IMG/VR virus record: IMGVR_UViG_3300017917_002108
Location: 62,001 to 126,000 of that record
Origin: a virus
DNA: 64,000 bases
Reading direction: 5' to 3' (one strand)
Below, piece after piece: positions 40,106-48,964 of this stretch. A program made the translations under genes and the position numbers. Under the pieces are notes generated by a model. That model had not been told where the DNA came from, ran no database searches, and saw only the letters and a list, made by a program, of their open reading frames with translations. How positions within the stretch are numbered: position 1 is the first letter of the stretch; the number at the start of each line of letters is the position of its first letter.

Positions 40106-41264
40106 AACGCCTATATACTGTGTAAATGCATATCATACTCTAAGTATTAATTCGGTTGGCACCTGTAAAAGTTGCTGTATGGCAGACGGTGGAACTGAAT
40201 GGGGTCAAAGAGTATCCGATACACCGTTAGATGTTATATGGGAAGATCCTTATTTCTTGGATATAAGGAAGTCTCTTGCAGAAGGAATAAGACATCCTGC
40301 ATGTAAGAAATGTTGGGAAGAAGAGGATGCTGGAAGACATAGTAAACGTATAAGAGATAACGATAAAAAATTTGGATTTACGCCCTCTGATAAGATCAAG
40401 ATAGTTGAACTCAATCTAGGAAATACCTGTAATATACAATGTCGTACATGCCACCCTTACAGCAGTAGCAAATGGCTCAAAGAATATTATGTGACAAATA
40501 ATATAGATATTACTTACAAAAAATTTCTAACCAATGCAAAGGTCTATAACGACTGCTGGGAAGACGATAGCCTGGTATGGTCAGAACTAAACAAGATCGG
40601 TAAAGATATAGAAAGAATAGAATTTTATGGCGGTGAACCTTTCCTTTTAAAACAACAATGGAAATTTTTACAAAAATGTGTAGATGAAGGTTGGTCAAAA
40701 AATCAAATGATACATTACAATACCAACGGTACTACATGGCACGAAGAGAATATTAAATTATTCGAACATTTCAAATATGTGGATGTAGGTTTTAGTATAG
40801 ATGGTGTGGGCGAACAATTTGAATTTATGCGATATCTGGCCAAATGGGATGTTGTTTTAGAGAATTTACAAAAAGCTAAAAAATTTCAAGAAGGCAAATC
40901 AAATGTTTGGTTTGACATCTGTCATACTATCAGTTCATTGAATGTTTACTACATACCAGAATTCATAGAATATTTTGGTAAAGATTGGCGTATATATCTT
41001 AATCTTGTTCATTGGCCTGACTATTATGCCATCACCATCTTTCCAGATGCTATCAAAGAATTAATTATAAAAAAATTAGATTCAATTAGTGAAATAGATC
41101 ATAATCAAATTGTTGGAATTAAAAATCTTGTGGCCAACGGAAAATTTGATCCGAAAATCTGGGAAGAATTCAAAAACAGAATCACAATCCATGACGAATT
41201 TAGAGGACAAGATTATTATAAAACATTTCCTGAATTTGGATCGATTATAAGGAATCACGGATGA
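40095..41264 (+). CDS. Radical SAM protein 3 (N-terminal twitch type)
   Basis: Overlaps protein 2 by 11 bases. The 389-residue product has GTCKSCCMADGG and CKKCWEEEDAGR in the N-domain, CNIQCRTC in NLGNTCNIQC as the cluster motif, and RIEFYGGEPFLLKQ as the SAM-binding motif, with VGFSIDGVGEQFEFMR following. The C-terminus has HDEFRGQDYYKTFPEFG, a diverged form of the tail in proteins 1 and 2. Same family, more distant. Confidence 0.9.
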   Translation: MTNKTPIYCVNAYHTLSINSVGTCKSCCMADGGTEWGQRVSDTPLDVIWEDPYFLDIRKSLAEGIRHPACKKCWEEEDAGRHSKRIRDNDKKFGFTPSDKIKIVELNLGNTCNIQCRTCHPYSSSKWLKEYYVTNNIDITYKKFLTNAKVYNDCWEDDSLVWSELNKIGKDIERIEFYGGEPFLLKQQWKFLQKCVDEGWSKNQMIHYNTNGTTWHEENIKLFEHFKYVDVGFSIDGVGEQFEFMRYLAKWDVVLENLQKAKKFQEGKSNVWFDICHTISSLNVYYIPEFIEYFGKDWRIYLNLVHWPDYYAITIFPDAIKELIIKKLDSISEIDHNQIVGIKNLVANGKFDPKIWEEFKNRITIHDEFRGQDYYKTFPEFGSIIRNHG

Positions 41265-42499
41265 AATTTTGGACTACAGATAATGTCATACAAGTACATG
41301 TAGAATTATCAACATTTTGTAATGCCGCATGTCCTAAGTGTCCTAGGTATATTGATGGAACGATGGTTCTACGTCCAGGATTAGAACTTGAACAAATTAC
41401 CTTAGAAAAATTTAAAAAATATTTTAATGAAACATTCATAAGGCAGACCACTCAATGGTTATTCTGTGGTACACACGGAGATCCAATGATGGCCAAGGAC
41501 GCCATAGACATATTTGAATATTTGTACTCTATTAATAATGATCTTCAAATCAGAATCAATACCAATGGCGGGATGCGCAATGAGAAAGACTGGAGACGAT
41601 TAGGAGAGCTTTCTAAGAAAGTTAATAATAGATTTACCATAACTTTCAGCATTGATGGTCTAGAAGATACAAATCATTTATATCGCAGAAATGTTGATTG
41701 GGCCACGCTAATTAGAAATGTTAAATCTTATATAAATGCTGGCGGTAGGGCCACTTGGGATTTTTTAGTTTTTAAGCATAATCAACATCAGATCGAAGAA
41801 GCAAAACAATTAGCAGCAGATTGGGGCTTTTCGGAGTTCGCTCCTAAAAGAGCATTAGGTTTTGAGTATGACGGAAATATAAGAGATGTGCCTGTATGGG
41901 ACGAAAATGGCAATTACACCCATACATTAGAAGCATCTACAAATCCGGAATTTACCAATCATACACCTGATCAAATTAAATCTGTGGTCAAAATGCCCAC
42001 AGAAAGTCTAGTTACATTTTATAAAAATAATAGAGATATACTTAAAGAAAAACATATCAACGAAATGAAACAATGGGATGGATTAAATTGGAACGACCAA
42101 ATATACGATTATTCCAAGTATAACGAAAAAGTTATAAATTGCAAATCAAACATTGTTTCTATGCATAAAGGAAAAGTTATCTACGGTTCAGAGATTTTCT
42201 TAACGGCAGGCGGTATTGTTGGTCCATGCTGTTATATAGGTACTCAGTTCGATGTTACCTATAGAACTGTAGAAGTACATCAATTACAAAAAAAGATATA
42301 TGAGTACGGAGTTGATAATTTTAATCTAAACAAAAAAACTCTTCACGATATCCTCGAAGAAGGTCATCTAAACAATTTGTATGCTTCGTCGTGGGATAAA
42401 CAAAATAATCAAAGAATATTATATTGTTCGCATACTTGCGGTGAAAATAGTCATATCGATCGAATCTGGAACGAAGAAGCTCGTGCTAAGTTCGATTAG
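41261..42499 (+). CDS. Radical SAM protein 4 (SPASM-like C-terminus)
   Basis: Overlaps protein 3 by four bases (ATGA). The 412-residue product lacks the N-terminal twitch region: the cluster motif CNAACPKC is at about residues 19-26. WLFCGTHGDPMMAKD replaces the GGEP motif (GTHGDP type), and TFSIDGLEDTNHLYR follows. The C-terminal part has GGIVGPCCYIGTQ and ILYCSHTCGENSHID, cysteines that could bind an auxiliary cluster as in SPASM enzymes. SPASM enzymes often modify peptides or proteins. The substrate is unknown. Confidence 0.88.
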   Translation: MKFWTTDNVIQVHVELSTFCNAACPKCPRYIDGTMVLRPGLELEQITLEKFKKYFNETFIRQTTQWLFCGTHGDPMMAKDAIDIFEYLYSINNDLQIRINTNGGMRNEKDWRRLGELSKKVNNRFTITFSIDGLEDTNHLYRRNVDWATLIRNVKSYINAGGRATWDFLVFKHNQHQIEEAKQLAADWGFSEFAPKRALGFEYDGNIRDVPVWDENGNYTHTLEASTNPEFTNHTPDQIKSVVKMPTESLVTFYKNNRDILKEKHINEMKQWDGLNWNDQIYDYSKYNEKVINCKSNIVSMHKGKVIYGSEIFLTAGGIVGPCCYIGTQFDVTYRTVEVHQLQKKIYEYGVDNFNLNKKTLHDILEEGHLNNLYASSWDKQNNQRILYCSHTCGENSHIDRIWNEEARAKFD

Positions 42500-44486
42500 C
42501 GTTTTCTAATTCGAACTGTTGATATAACCAATCAAAATCGTTGATCTTTCTTAATTGATCAGGATTGTCTAAATTATCTATACCAAACTTCTTTCCTGCT
42601 CTAGCACCCGATATGGCATACTCCCCGTAAGGCATATTCTTTCCCACAATACACCAGATATCTATTCTATCATCTGTTTCTTCTTGATAATTTCTATCAA
42701 TCGATTTACTGACTAGTTTACAGACTTCTCTGAAAGCAGATTTCCATGTATTGAAGGGATCTGTATTAAATGCAGTATAGTTGCTGACTTCTTTCATAAT
42801 ACGAATTTTTTCGCTTATACTGGTGGTCATATCAACACTATTCATATTCATATCTAACACAGCCTGCTTAGGTAGCAACTTGACTCCACCATAACCGTAT
42901 TCTAATCCGTTAATAGGATTTCTACTATGCCAGATATGTACTATATCTCTATCCCATTTGTGTAATAATAAATCAAATTTGAATTCGTCAATGATATCAG
43001 CGTCGCCGTCGACTACATAAAACATAGGTGTAGTTGACAATTTCGCAGCTTCTCTATGAGCATTGTGAATTCCTTTAACTCCGTGAACACGCTTTGCTCT
43101 AGGAAATCTAGATATTAATTTATCGTAGTTATAATCCGCATTTGGTTCATTGTAACTAATAAAAATTATGTCATAGGGCTTAAGTTCACTGGCAACGATG
43201 TCGTGCTCTTTTTTATCAATTAGATATCTATGGTCAATCTCTTTAGCGGTTACAGGAATATTTTTAGACACCAACATAAGACCGCTGTATTTGATTTCAC
43301 TCACATCTCGATTCAGAAAAACATGATTAAATTTTCTTTCGCTGCTGTTGTGAGAAAATAATGAATTAAAATCAAAATCTTCTAAAGGTTGAATTTCATT
43401 AGGGATAATCCAAAATAATTCAGTTCTTGTTTTTTCGCAAGCTGAAAGATAATCTTGATAACTTTCAATTTCAAATCGATCAAACGGTATTGTTTGAGAA
43501 CAAACGATGTTGTGTTCTTTCTTATCGATAAAAAATCTATGATCAAACTCTTTTTTAGAGACGGGTTTCTCAGTGGTAAAAAGAACTATACCACTGACAT
43601 ATGATTCTTCTTCGACAACTTTATTTTTGAAAATATGATTAATAGATCTATCAAAATCGTATTCACCATTAAACGGATCGTAGTACAAATCAAATATATC
43701 TGTATTATTGACTTCGACATCTTCCCACACGCACCAGAAAAGAGGTTGTTGTTCTTGAGCAATTATTTTTAAATAGTCTTCATAATTTTTAATCGTATAC
43801 CTATTATATCGATACCTGCTTGCGACAGAATCGTATTCTTTTTTATTGATTAAAAATCGATGATCAATTTCTTTCTTTGATGCTGGCTTATTTTTTGAAA
43901 ATAATACTGGACCGCTTACAAAAGATTCAGTGGTCATGCATAGATTTTTAAAAACATGATTTTCATTTCTATCATAGCTGTTATGATGACTAAAATAGAT
44001 TTTGAAAATCTGCTCATTTATAATTTCTGTATTGTTCCATATCGCCCAAAACATGTCGGTACTAGATGTATCCAATGCTCGAATATAATCATCATAATTT
44101 CCTATCTTAAAAACTTCGTATTTTTTAGGACGGCTAGCAACAACATTGAATTCTTTCTTATTAATATAAAATCTATGATTAAATTCTTTTTGTGTGATTT
44201 TGGTTTCTTTGGAAAATAGCCCGATACCATCATAGCTGTCCCCGTTCAACCAAAGATGTATGTAGCTCTCATCCCATTTAGATACTCTATGATCAAAATT
44301 AAATGTATTTTCGACAACTAGATCGTCCCATACTATCCAAAAAAATCTAGTAAAGGCCTTGTTCCTAATATCTTCGAATGATGCAACATTTTCTATTTTT
44401 TGAGCAGATGGAAATCTCGAACGAAACTGTTGCCAATCGTTATCATTGATTTCTTTTTTGCTGGTATAAAATATATCGTAAATCAT
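42486..44486 (-). CDS. Repeat protein with C-terminal GT-A glycosyltransferase domain
   Basis: The 666-residue protein has a C-terminal domain (from about residue 425) very like the 292-residue protein encoded just upstream: FISYNEPNADYNYDKL, RVHGVKGIHNAH, and a metal-binding FYVVDGDADI (DxD). The first 420 residues are four repeats of about 105 residues, each ending with a motif such as KKEIDHRFLINKKEYD. Each repeat has an FW.VW.D..V core like the transferase core but without DxD. So it appears to be one active transferase preceded by degenerate copies. Substrate unknown. Confidence 0.8.
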   Translation of the reverse strand: MIYDIFYTSKKEINDNDWQQFRSRFPSAQKIENVASFEDIRNKAFTRFFWIVWDDLVVENTFNFDHRVSKWDESYIHLWLNGDSYDGIGLFSKETKITQKEFNHRFYINKKEFNVVASRPKKYEVFKIGNYDDYIRALDTSSTDMFWAIWNNTEIINEQIFKIYFSHHNSYDRNENHVFKNLCMTTESFVSGPVLFSKNKPASKKEIDHRFLINKKEYDSVASRYRYNRYTIKNYEDYLKIIAQEQQPLFWCVWEDVEVNNTDIFDLYYDPFNGEYDFDRSINHIFKNKVVEEESYVSGIVLFTTEKPVSKKEFDHRFFIDKKEHNIVCSQTIPFDRFEIESYQDYLSACEKTRTELFWIIPNEIQPLEDFDFNSLFSHNSSERKFNHVFLNRDVSEIKYSGLMLVSKNIPVTAKEIDHRYLIDKKEHDIVASELKPYDIIFISYNEPNADYNYDKLISRFPRAKRVHGVKGIHNAHREAAKLSTTPMFYVVDGDADIIDEFKFDLLLHKWDRDIVHIWHSRNPINGLEYGYGGVKLLPKQAVLDMNMNSVDMTTSISEKIRIMKEVSNYTAFNTDPFNTWKSAFREVCKLVSKSIDRNYQEETDDRIDIWCIVGKNMPYGEYAISGARAGKKFGIDNLDNPDQLRKINDFDWLYQQFELENANRT
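42489..42517. terminator. Hairpin between convergent radical SAM and glycosyltransferase genes
   Basis: AGTTCGATTAG (42489-42499) and CTAATTCGAACT (42506-42517) form an 11-bp stem with one bulged base and a 6-nt loop. It covers the stop codon of radical SAM gene 4 and the last codons of the convergent minus-strand gene, whose stop is at 42486-42488. The genes overlap by 14 bases. It could stop transcription in both directions, but there is no clear T-run on either side. Confidence 0.5.
43209..44193 (-). repeat. Four protein repeats of about 105 aa in the 666-residue transferase
   Basis: Junction motifs lie at about 44152-44193, 43840-43880, 43518-43558 and 43209-43247. They read QKEFNHRFYINKKEF, KKEIDHRFLINKKEY, KKEFDHRFFIDKKEH and AKEIDHRYLIDKKEH. 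Spacing is about 310-320 bases. DNA identity is moderate, so the repeats are old or fast-diverging, and too long-period for slippage. Confidence 0.8.
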
Positions 44487-45361
44487 TTTAGATATGTGTT
44501 TGTTAACTTAATGGTTTCGTTATACAACTCTAATGTATATTTGCTTTGACGAGAATCTAACCAAGGATAATCTAATCCTAATTCTGTTTTAATTTTAACG
44601 GCAAGGTCCTGGGCATCTTCTTCTACAAAGGTATGATTAACCTTTGTTTCATATATCTCTCTTAACATTTCAAAATCTCTAACATCGACATAGTTCCAAT
44701 CTGTACAATTAGTCATCCATGTTCCCATTCGAGCACCAAGAATAGCATACTTCCCATTTTCTTCATGTGCGCCTATAGTTGACCAAATCTTTAATCTATG
44801 AAGATTATGCCACCATATGCGTTCTTTAATTTCATCTGCGGGAATTCTTACCCCGTCAAGCAGAGTCATTTTGACACCTTCACGGAATCCTGCTCGCCAT
44901 GCTTGGAATGGACTGCCTGTTATAACTGTATCACTATACGACTCTTTAAATTGTACGTATCCATCTTCCCAACAAAAATCTACTTGAGCTCTGTCAGTAT
45001 CACTGGCTTCATGAGTCTTCATATTGAGTATGAAATCTTTTTTCCATATTTTTACTCCGCCATTCCCATACAATAGACCATTTAATCGATTTCTTCCTAA
45101 CCAACTATAGACCTGTATCTTGGGATCAGAAAAATCTAATTCTAAATTAAAAAATTTATTGTCTACAATATTATCTGCGTCTATGGTAATTACCCAATCT
45201 GTTTCGGATGACTGAGCCGCTGCCTTATGGGCTGCGTCGCTGCCTTTTACTCCGTGAATGCGTTTAGCCCAAGGTACCTTATTACATAGATCCGCATAAT
45301 GCAGATCTGCATTAGGTTCGTCGTAACTCAAAAAGAATAGATCTAACTCAACAGCTTTCAT
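44483..45361 (-). CDS. GT-A glycosyltransferase
   Basis: The 292-residue protein shares FLSYDEPNADLHYADL and RIHGVKGSDAAHKAAAQ with the C-terminal domain of the next gene. TIDADN gives an Asp-x-Asp metal-binding motif, followed by GLLYGNGGVKIWKKD and FQAWRAGFREGVKM. It matches phage GT-A transferases found in T4-like aquatic phages. Overlaps both neighbours by four bases. Donor and acceptor unknown. Confidence 0.85.
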   Translation of the reverse strand: MKAVELDLFFLSYDEPNADLHYADLCNKVPWAKRIHGVKGSDAAHKAAAQSSETDWVITIDADNIVDNKFFNLELDFSDPKIQVYSWLGRNRLNGLLYGNGGVKIWKKDFILNMKTHEASDTDRAQVDFCWEDGYVQFKESYSDTVITGSPFQAWRAGFREGVKMTLLDGVRIPADEIKERIWWHNLHRLKIWSTIGAHEENGKYAILGARMGTWMTNCTDWNYVDVRDFEMLREIYETKVNHTFVEEDAQDLAVKIKTELGLDYPWLDSRQSKYTLELYNETIKLTNTYLK

Positions 45362-45948
45362 AGTTTTTCAAAAATATAATTATCAAAAATTCTTCGTGTA
45401 TAAAGACTAAATTTTTCAGTCGGTGCTATCTTTACATGTTTTGGCCTATCGATAAGATCGCCTATTCTTAGACTGATCATTTCTAATAAAATATTAGGAT
45501 CATTATATCCTGTTACTAGAAATATCATTTCAGTTTCACCCGACCAAATAAATTTAGTGTGTTTAGGATCTATTGAAAAAATTAACTCTTGATCTTCCTC
45601 GATATATTGTACCAATATGTCAGGATCTTGCACAGTAGACCATTGTTTTTCTATAATTCTATGTAACACATCATCTATTTTTATAAGATTATGGGTGGCA
45701 AATTTACTTAATTTAAAAAACTTTTTGGTCGGAATATCTACTCTATAGGAAAACAGACTTTCTTGACCAGTCAAAATTTTATGTGCTTCTTCTTCATCTA
45801 TTTTGATTTTATCTAAAAGATCTATACTGCCCTTATGAGGAATAACCGACGTGACGAATCCGTCCTCGTTGAAAATAGCATAAAATTCAGTAGGTGTTGA
45901 TTCTTGGATCAATATCCATTCGTCAAAATCCATTAGTTCTTGTTCCAT
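45358..45948 (-). CDS. Unknown protein in the glycosyltransferase cluster
   Basis: A 196-residue soluble protein starting MEQELMDFDEWILIQESTPTEFYAIF, with no metal, nucleotide or membrane motif visible. It overlaps the transferase genes on both sides (16 bases upstream, four downstream), so it should be cotranslated with them. It may be an accessory or acceptor protein; that is inference. Confidence 0.65.
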   Translation of the reverse strand: MEQELMDFDEWILIQESTPTEFYAIFNEDGFVTSVIPHKGSIDLLDKIKIDEEEAHKILTGQESLFSYRVDIPTKKFFKLSKFATHNLIKIDDVLHRIIEKQWSTVQDPDILVQYIEEDQELIFSIDPKHTKFIWSGETEMIFLVTGYNDPNILLEMISLRIGDLIDRPKHVKIAPTEKFSLYTRRIFDNYIFEKL

Positions 45949-46775
45949 GCTATGTCCTCTAATAAACTAATAATTTCGTCTGTGATTAAATCCTTCTCTA
46001 CATAATGAACTAAATCGGTCTGATTATAATTACCGATTTTGAGTTCGCCTGTGGGTTTGAAATAAAAACCTGCATGTTCTGTAACACGATCTGCCGACCA
46101 AGGCCAATTCTGTACCATAGGCTTGAGATGAACTACCTTAGGAAAATCTAAATCATAAGATATTTCGTCCGTGATATCTAGAAGTTTTGATGATAAAGCG
46201 AATGCCTCGTCAGTTCCTACAATTTTAGGTTTCAATTTATCTAAAAATATATTTTTAAATTCTAAAGGATTAGAAATTATAAATCTTCCCAATTCAAAAA
46301 ATTCTCTAGAGATAGTGCTGTCTTTTTTAAAATATGTATAAAGAGAATATAGATTAGGTAATTCATTGGCCGTAAAAGTTTTTCTATAAAAATCGTCTGA
46401 TATTATTTCGCCTCTATATGTATAAGATTTATTGCATATATACAATTCGCAATTTTCTACAAAATAATCAACCCAATGACTATAATCTCTAATAAAGATC
46501 ATATCGGCATCAATACAAATTGTATGTTCGAAAGGAGATAATTGATCCATCCAAGATCTACCATTCCAAAAAGTCTGCTCTCTCCATTCGATTACATGAT
46601 CAAACACCCAAGGACTTTTTATTTTATCTAGTTGACTTTTATCATCTATAACTAAAGCTACTTTATCATAGCCTTCTTTTTGTGTATTTTTAATACTGAG
46701 TGCGGCAGCATAGGCACACTTTAGATAATCAAAATCTTGATGAGCAGAGACAATAATCAAATAACCAAAGTTCAT
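45933..46775 (-). CDS. GT8-like glycosyltransferase
   Basis: The 280-residue protein has a GT-A start (LIIVSAHQDFDYLKCAYAAA) and a CIDADMIFIRD motif with DxD for the metal and nucleotide sugar. GTDEAFALSSKL and a C-terminal HLKPMVQNWPWS with conserved His fit GT8-like enzymes. It overlaps the next two genes (16 and 4 bases). It probably transfers a sugar onto a phage structural component or host glycan, by context only. Confidence 0.8.
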   Translation of the reverse strand: MNFGYLIIVSAHQDFDYLKCAYAAALSIKNTQKEGYDKVALVIDDKSQLDKIKSPWVFDHVIEWREQTFWNGRSWMDQLSPFEHTICIDADMIFIRDYSHWVDYFVENCELYICNKSYTYRGEIISDDFYRKTFTANELPNLYSLYTYFKKDSTISREFFELGRFIISNPLEFKNIFLDKLKPKIVGTDEAFALSSKLLDITDEISYDLDFPKVVHLKPMVQNWPWSADRVTEHAGFYFKPTGELKIGNYNQTDLVHYVEKDLITDEIISLLEDIAWNKN

Positions 46776-47632
46776 ATAATTTCCATTAGTCTCTCTTTGT
46801 TTCTAATTATACTTTGTTTATTCATAACATGTATATCGATTCCTTCGGTAGCTGCCGCCCAAAAACTACCGCAATCGTTGGGTTTATCAATTAAATGTAC
46901 AAGTTTATTTCCATCCACCGATAATAAAATATCTTTATCATAAACAGACAGCACAGGAGGTAATGAATATATCTGATCTACTTCGTATCCGTTCATAATA
47001 TGACGGGCCACACTAAATGCTATATCATTTCTAAACTGTCTGGGATCAAATCTATAAAGATCTGCATAGTACCTATAATTGTCTCTGACAAAGTTTACCA
47101 AGTGAAAAAAGAATTTACTTTCTTGACTTTTATCGAACATAACAGTTGTGGCCCAAAACATATGAATACCTGTCTCCGAGACTCTACGATCTAAAACGCC
47201 AATGCGTTCTCCTGTTATATCATTTATGGTTTGACCCATGATTACTGGCGAATCAACATTCCAGTATTCATTTAGGCTATTTGAAAAAATTAAAAAATCA
47301 GAATCGATCAAAAGTGTTTTATCATAGGGACTTAGGTCCCATGCTGAATATCTATTAGAATTTTCAAATGGAATGTTCTGGCTATCGAATCCGTCGTGTA
47401 GTTTTCTATAATTTTTTGTTACCGGTTTTTCTACTTCTATTATCTTGTCAAATATTTCTAATGCTTTATCTTTATTTCCAGACTCGGTCATCCATTCAAG
47501 GGTATACTTGTCAGTTACTAGGCTGACCGGAACATTTAAATTTTTCTTAGCCAACCCTCCGGCTATAATCGCCATTAATCCGTAATCCACACTAGGATTG
47601 TTATGAGCGAAGATCAATACACCGTTGTTCAT
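46772..47632 (-). CDS. Glycosyltransferase-like protein
   Basis: The 286-residue protein has VLIFAHNNPSVDYGLMAIIA at the start, a LLIDSDFLIF motif (DxD) and a later MFWATTVMFDKS, with a C-terminal DIHVMNKQS region. It is similar in style to its downstream neighbour, but only weakly by sequence. The DSD motif makes a GT-A fold likely. It is the first of the five transferase-cluster genes after the structural genes, and overlaps both neighbours by four bases. Confidence 0.75.
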   Translation of the reverse strand: MNNGVLIFAHNNPSVDYGLMAIIAGGLAKKNLNVPVSLVTDKYTLEWMTESGNKDKALEIFDKIIEVEKPVTKNYRKLHDGFDSQNIPFENSNRYSAWDLSPYDKTLLIDSDFLIFSNSLNEYWNVDSPVIMGQTINDITGERIGVLDRRVSETGIHMFWATTVMFDKSQESKFFFHLVNFVRDNYRYYADLYRFDPRQFRNDIAFSVARHIMNGYEVDQIYSLPPVLSVYDKDILLSVDGNKLVHLIDKPNDCGSFWAAATEGIDIHVMNKQSIIRNKERLMEII

Positions 47633-47979
47633 AGATCAAGTAATTTTTCAACTGTTCTGCTATTTTTAATTTTTTGATATTCTTCGTAATATTCGTAGGT
47701 AGATGTAAAATACCTATCAAGTATTTCATCTCTAAATTTGGTAAGATCGGGGATTAATATAGGATTGTCGTTTTGATCTACTAGGGGAACATTTTCGGTT
47801 CGATCCTGATCAATTAACATCTGTACAAAAACTATCAATGATCGATCTATTTTAAATAGACCTCCTTGATAGCCGTAGGTTAATTTAGCATTTATTTTTT
47901 CTTTTAGAGTTTTTCTCTGGATAGACAATGTCTGTCTATAATTGGAAAAGTCTAACGCCTTTTTTAGACGCTCGTCCAT
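47629..47979 (-). CDS. Conserved small virion-region protein
   Basis: The 116-residue product starts MDERLKKALDFSNYRQTLSI and has GGLFKIDRSLIVFVQMLID. It is strongly like a short protein found beside fibre genes in T4-like cyanophages, as I remember it. It has its own late promoter (CATAAATA at 48005-48012) and begins the operon that continues through the glycosyltransferase genes. Function unknown. Confidence 0.72.
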   Translation of the reverse strand: MDERLKKALDFSNYRQTLSIQRKTLKEKINAKLTYGYQGGLFKIDRSLIVFVQMLIDQDRTENVPLVDQNDNPILIPDLTKFRDEILDRYFTSTYEYYEEYQKIKNSRTVEKLLDL

Positions 47980-48004
47980 ACCGTCTCCTATAAAATACGC
48001 ACAT

Positions 48005-48012
48005 TATTTATG
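48005..48012 (-). promoter_or_regulatory. Putative T4-type late promoter (CATAAATA, minus strand)
   Basis: On the minus strand the box lies 25 bases before the ATG at 47979. Transcription from here would cover the small virion gene and the whole glycosyltransferase cluster, so those genes look late-expressed. Confidence 0.65.
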
Positions 48013-48036
48013 TGGGATAAAATAGGAAGAAAAAAT

Positions 48037-48954
48037 TTAACTACCGGTAATAGACGAAATGACTGTTGAACTTGGGCCCGAAACGGCAAAACTACCCGAA
48101 GTTCCGGTGGGCTGTAGAACTCCATAGGCTCTAACCGAGTCTACTGTAAGCGAAAGTGTACCATCGACTAGATCGCCCGGAGCAGGAAGTCCGGGATCAG
48201 AATAATTGTCTATCCAGGTAATTCTAAATGTGATAACATTAGCAGTACCTGTTGAATTATTGGCTGTATTGCAAAGAGCTTCTAGTCTCCAATTATTGGC
48301 ACTATAAGGGCTGCTAGAAGATAATGAATAAAATTGCTGATAACTAGATGTCAACGAATAAAAATTTACGGCACCTGTATTACCACCAAACGGCTGAACT
48401 CCTGCCGAAGATAATAAATTACTCCAAGCAGTATTTTGTGCCACCGAAGTTCCACCTGTCCTCGAACTTGCAAATCTTATTTTGCCACCTGCATTGAAAA
48501 AATTTCTAGCCTTTTCAGCATCGGAAAAAGACACTGTAACTGTACAAGACAAAGAATTTGACCAAGATGCAGATGTAGATTGAGATCCCAGTGCATCTGT
48601 TACATATTGTCCAGCACCAATATCAAATCTATTAGTTTGTGTTGTTGATGCTAGAGTATCATACTGAGTGTTAGGATTTCCGGCACCGTATCTAATTACA
48701 TCTGTATTCTGTACTGTAACCATAGAAGTTGGAGCAGTACCGGTTTGATGCAACAGTGCATTGTAGATGTCGTATCGTAATTGATCCCATTGGGTTTTTG
48801 TAATTTGATTTCCTACAGACACCGCAGAACTAAAAGTAGTTTGACCATATCCGTAACTAGCGTCTGCACCTGAATACGAAGTACTCATCACTCTAATAAT
48901 CTTACTTCTTATAGAATTATAATCCGTAGCCGAAATTAAATCACCGATTGCCAT
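48037..48954 (-). CDS. Virion structural protein, fibre-associated
   Basis: The 305-residue protein is Ser/Thr/Gly/Asn-rich and beta-rich. It starts MAIGDLISATDYNSIRSKII, with later KAQ-free repeats such as TSSYQQFYSLSSSSPYS. No coiled coil or enzyme motif. The composition and location after four fibre genes point to a virion adhesin or fibre tip protein. I do not recognise a precise homologue. Confidence 0.72.
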   Translation of the reverse strand: MAIGDLISATDYNSIRSKIIRVMSTSYSGADASYGYGQTTFSSAVSVGNQITKTQWDQLRYDIYNALLHQTGTAPTSMVTVQNTDVIRYGAGNPNTQYDTLASTTQTNRFDIGAGQYVTDALGSQSTSASWSNSLSCTVTVSFSDAEKARNFFNAGGKIRFASSRTGGTSVAQNTAWSNLLSSAGVQPFGGNTGAVNFYSLTSSYQQFYSLSSSSPYSANNWRLEALCNTANNSTGTANVITFRITWIDNYSDPGLPAPGDLVDGTLSLTVDSVRAYGVLQPTGTSGSFAVSGPSSTVISSITGS

Positions 48955-48964
48955 AATTTATACC

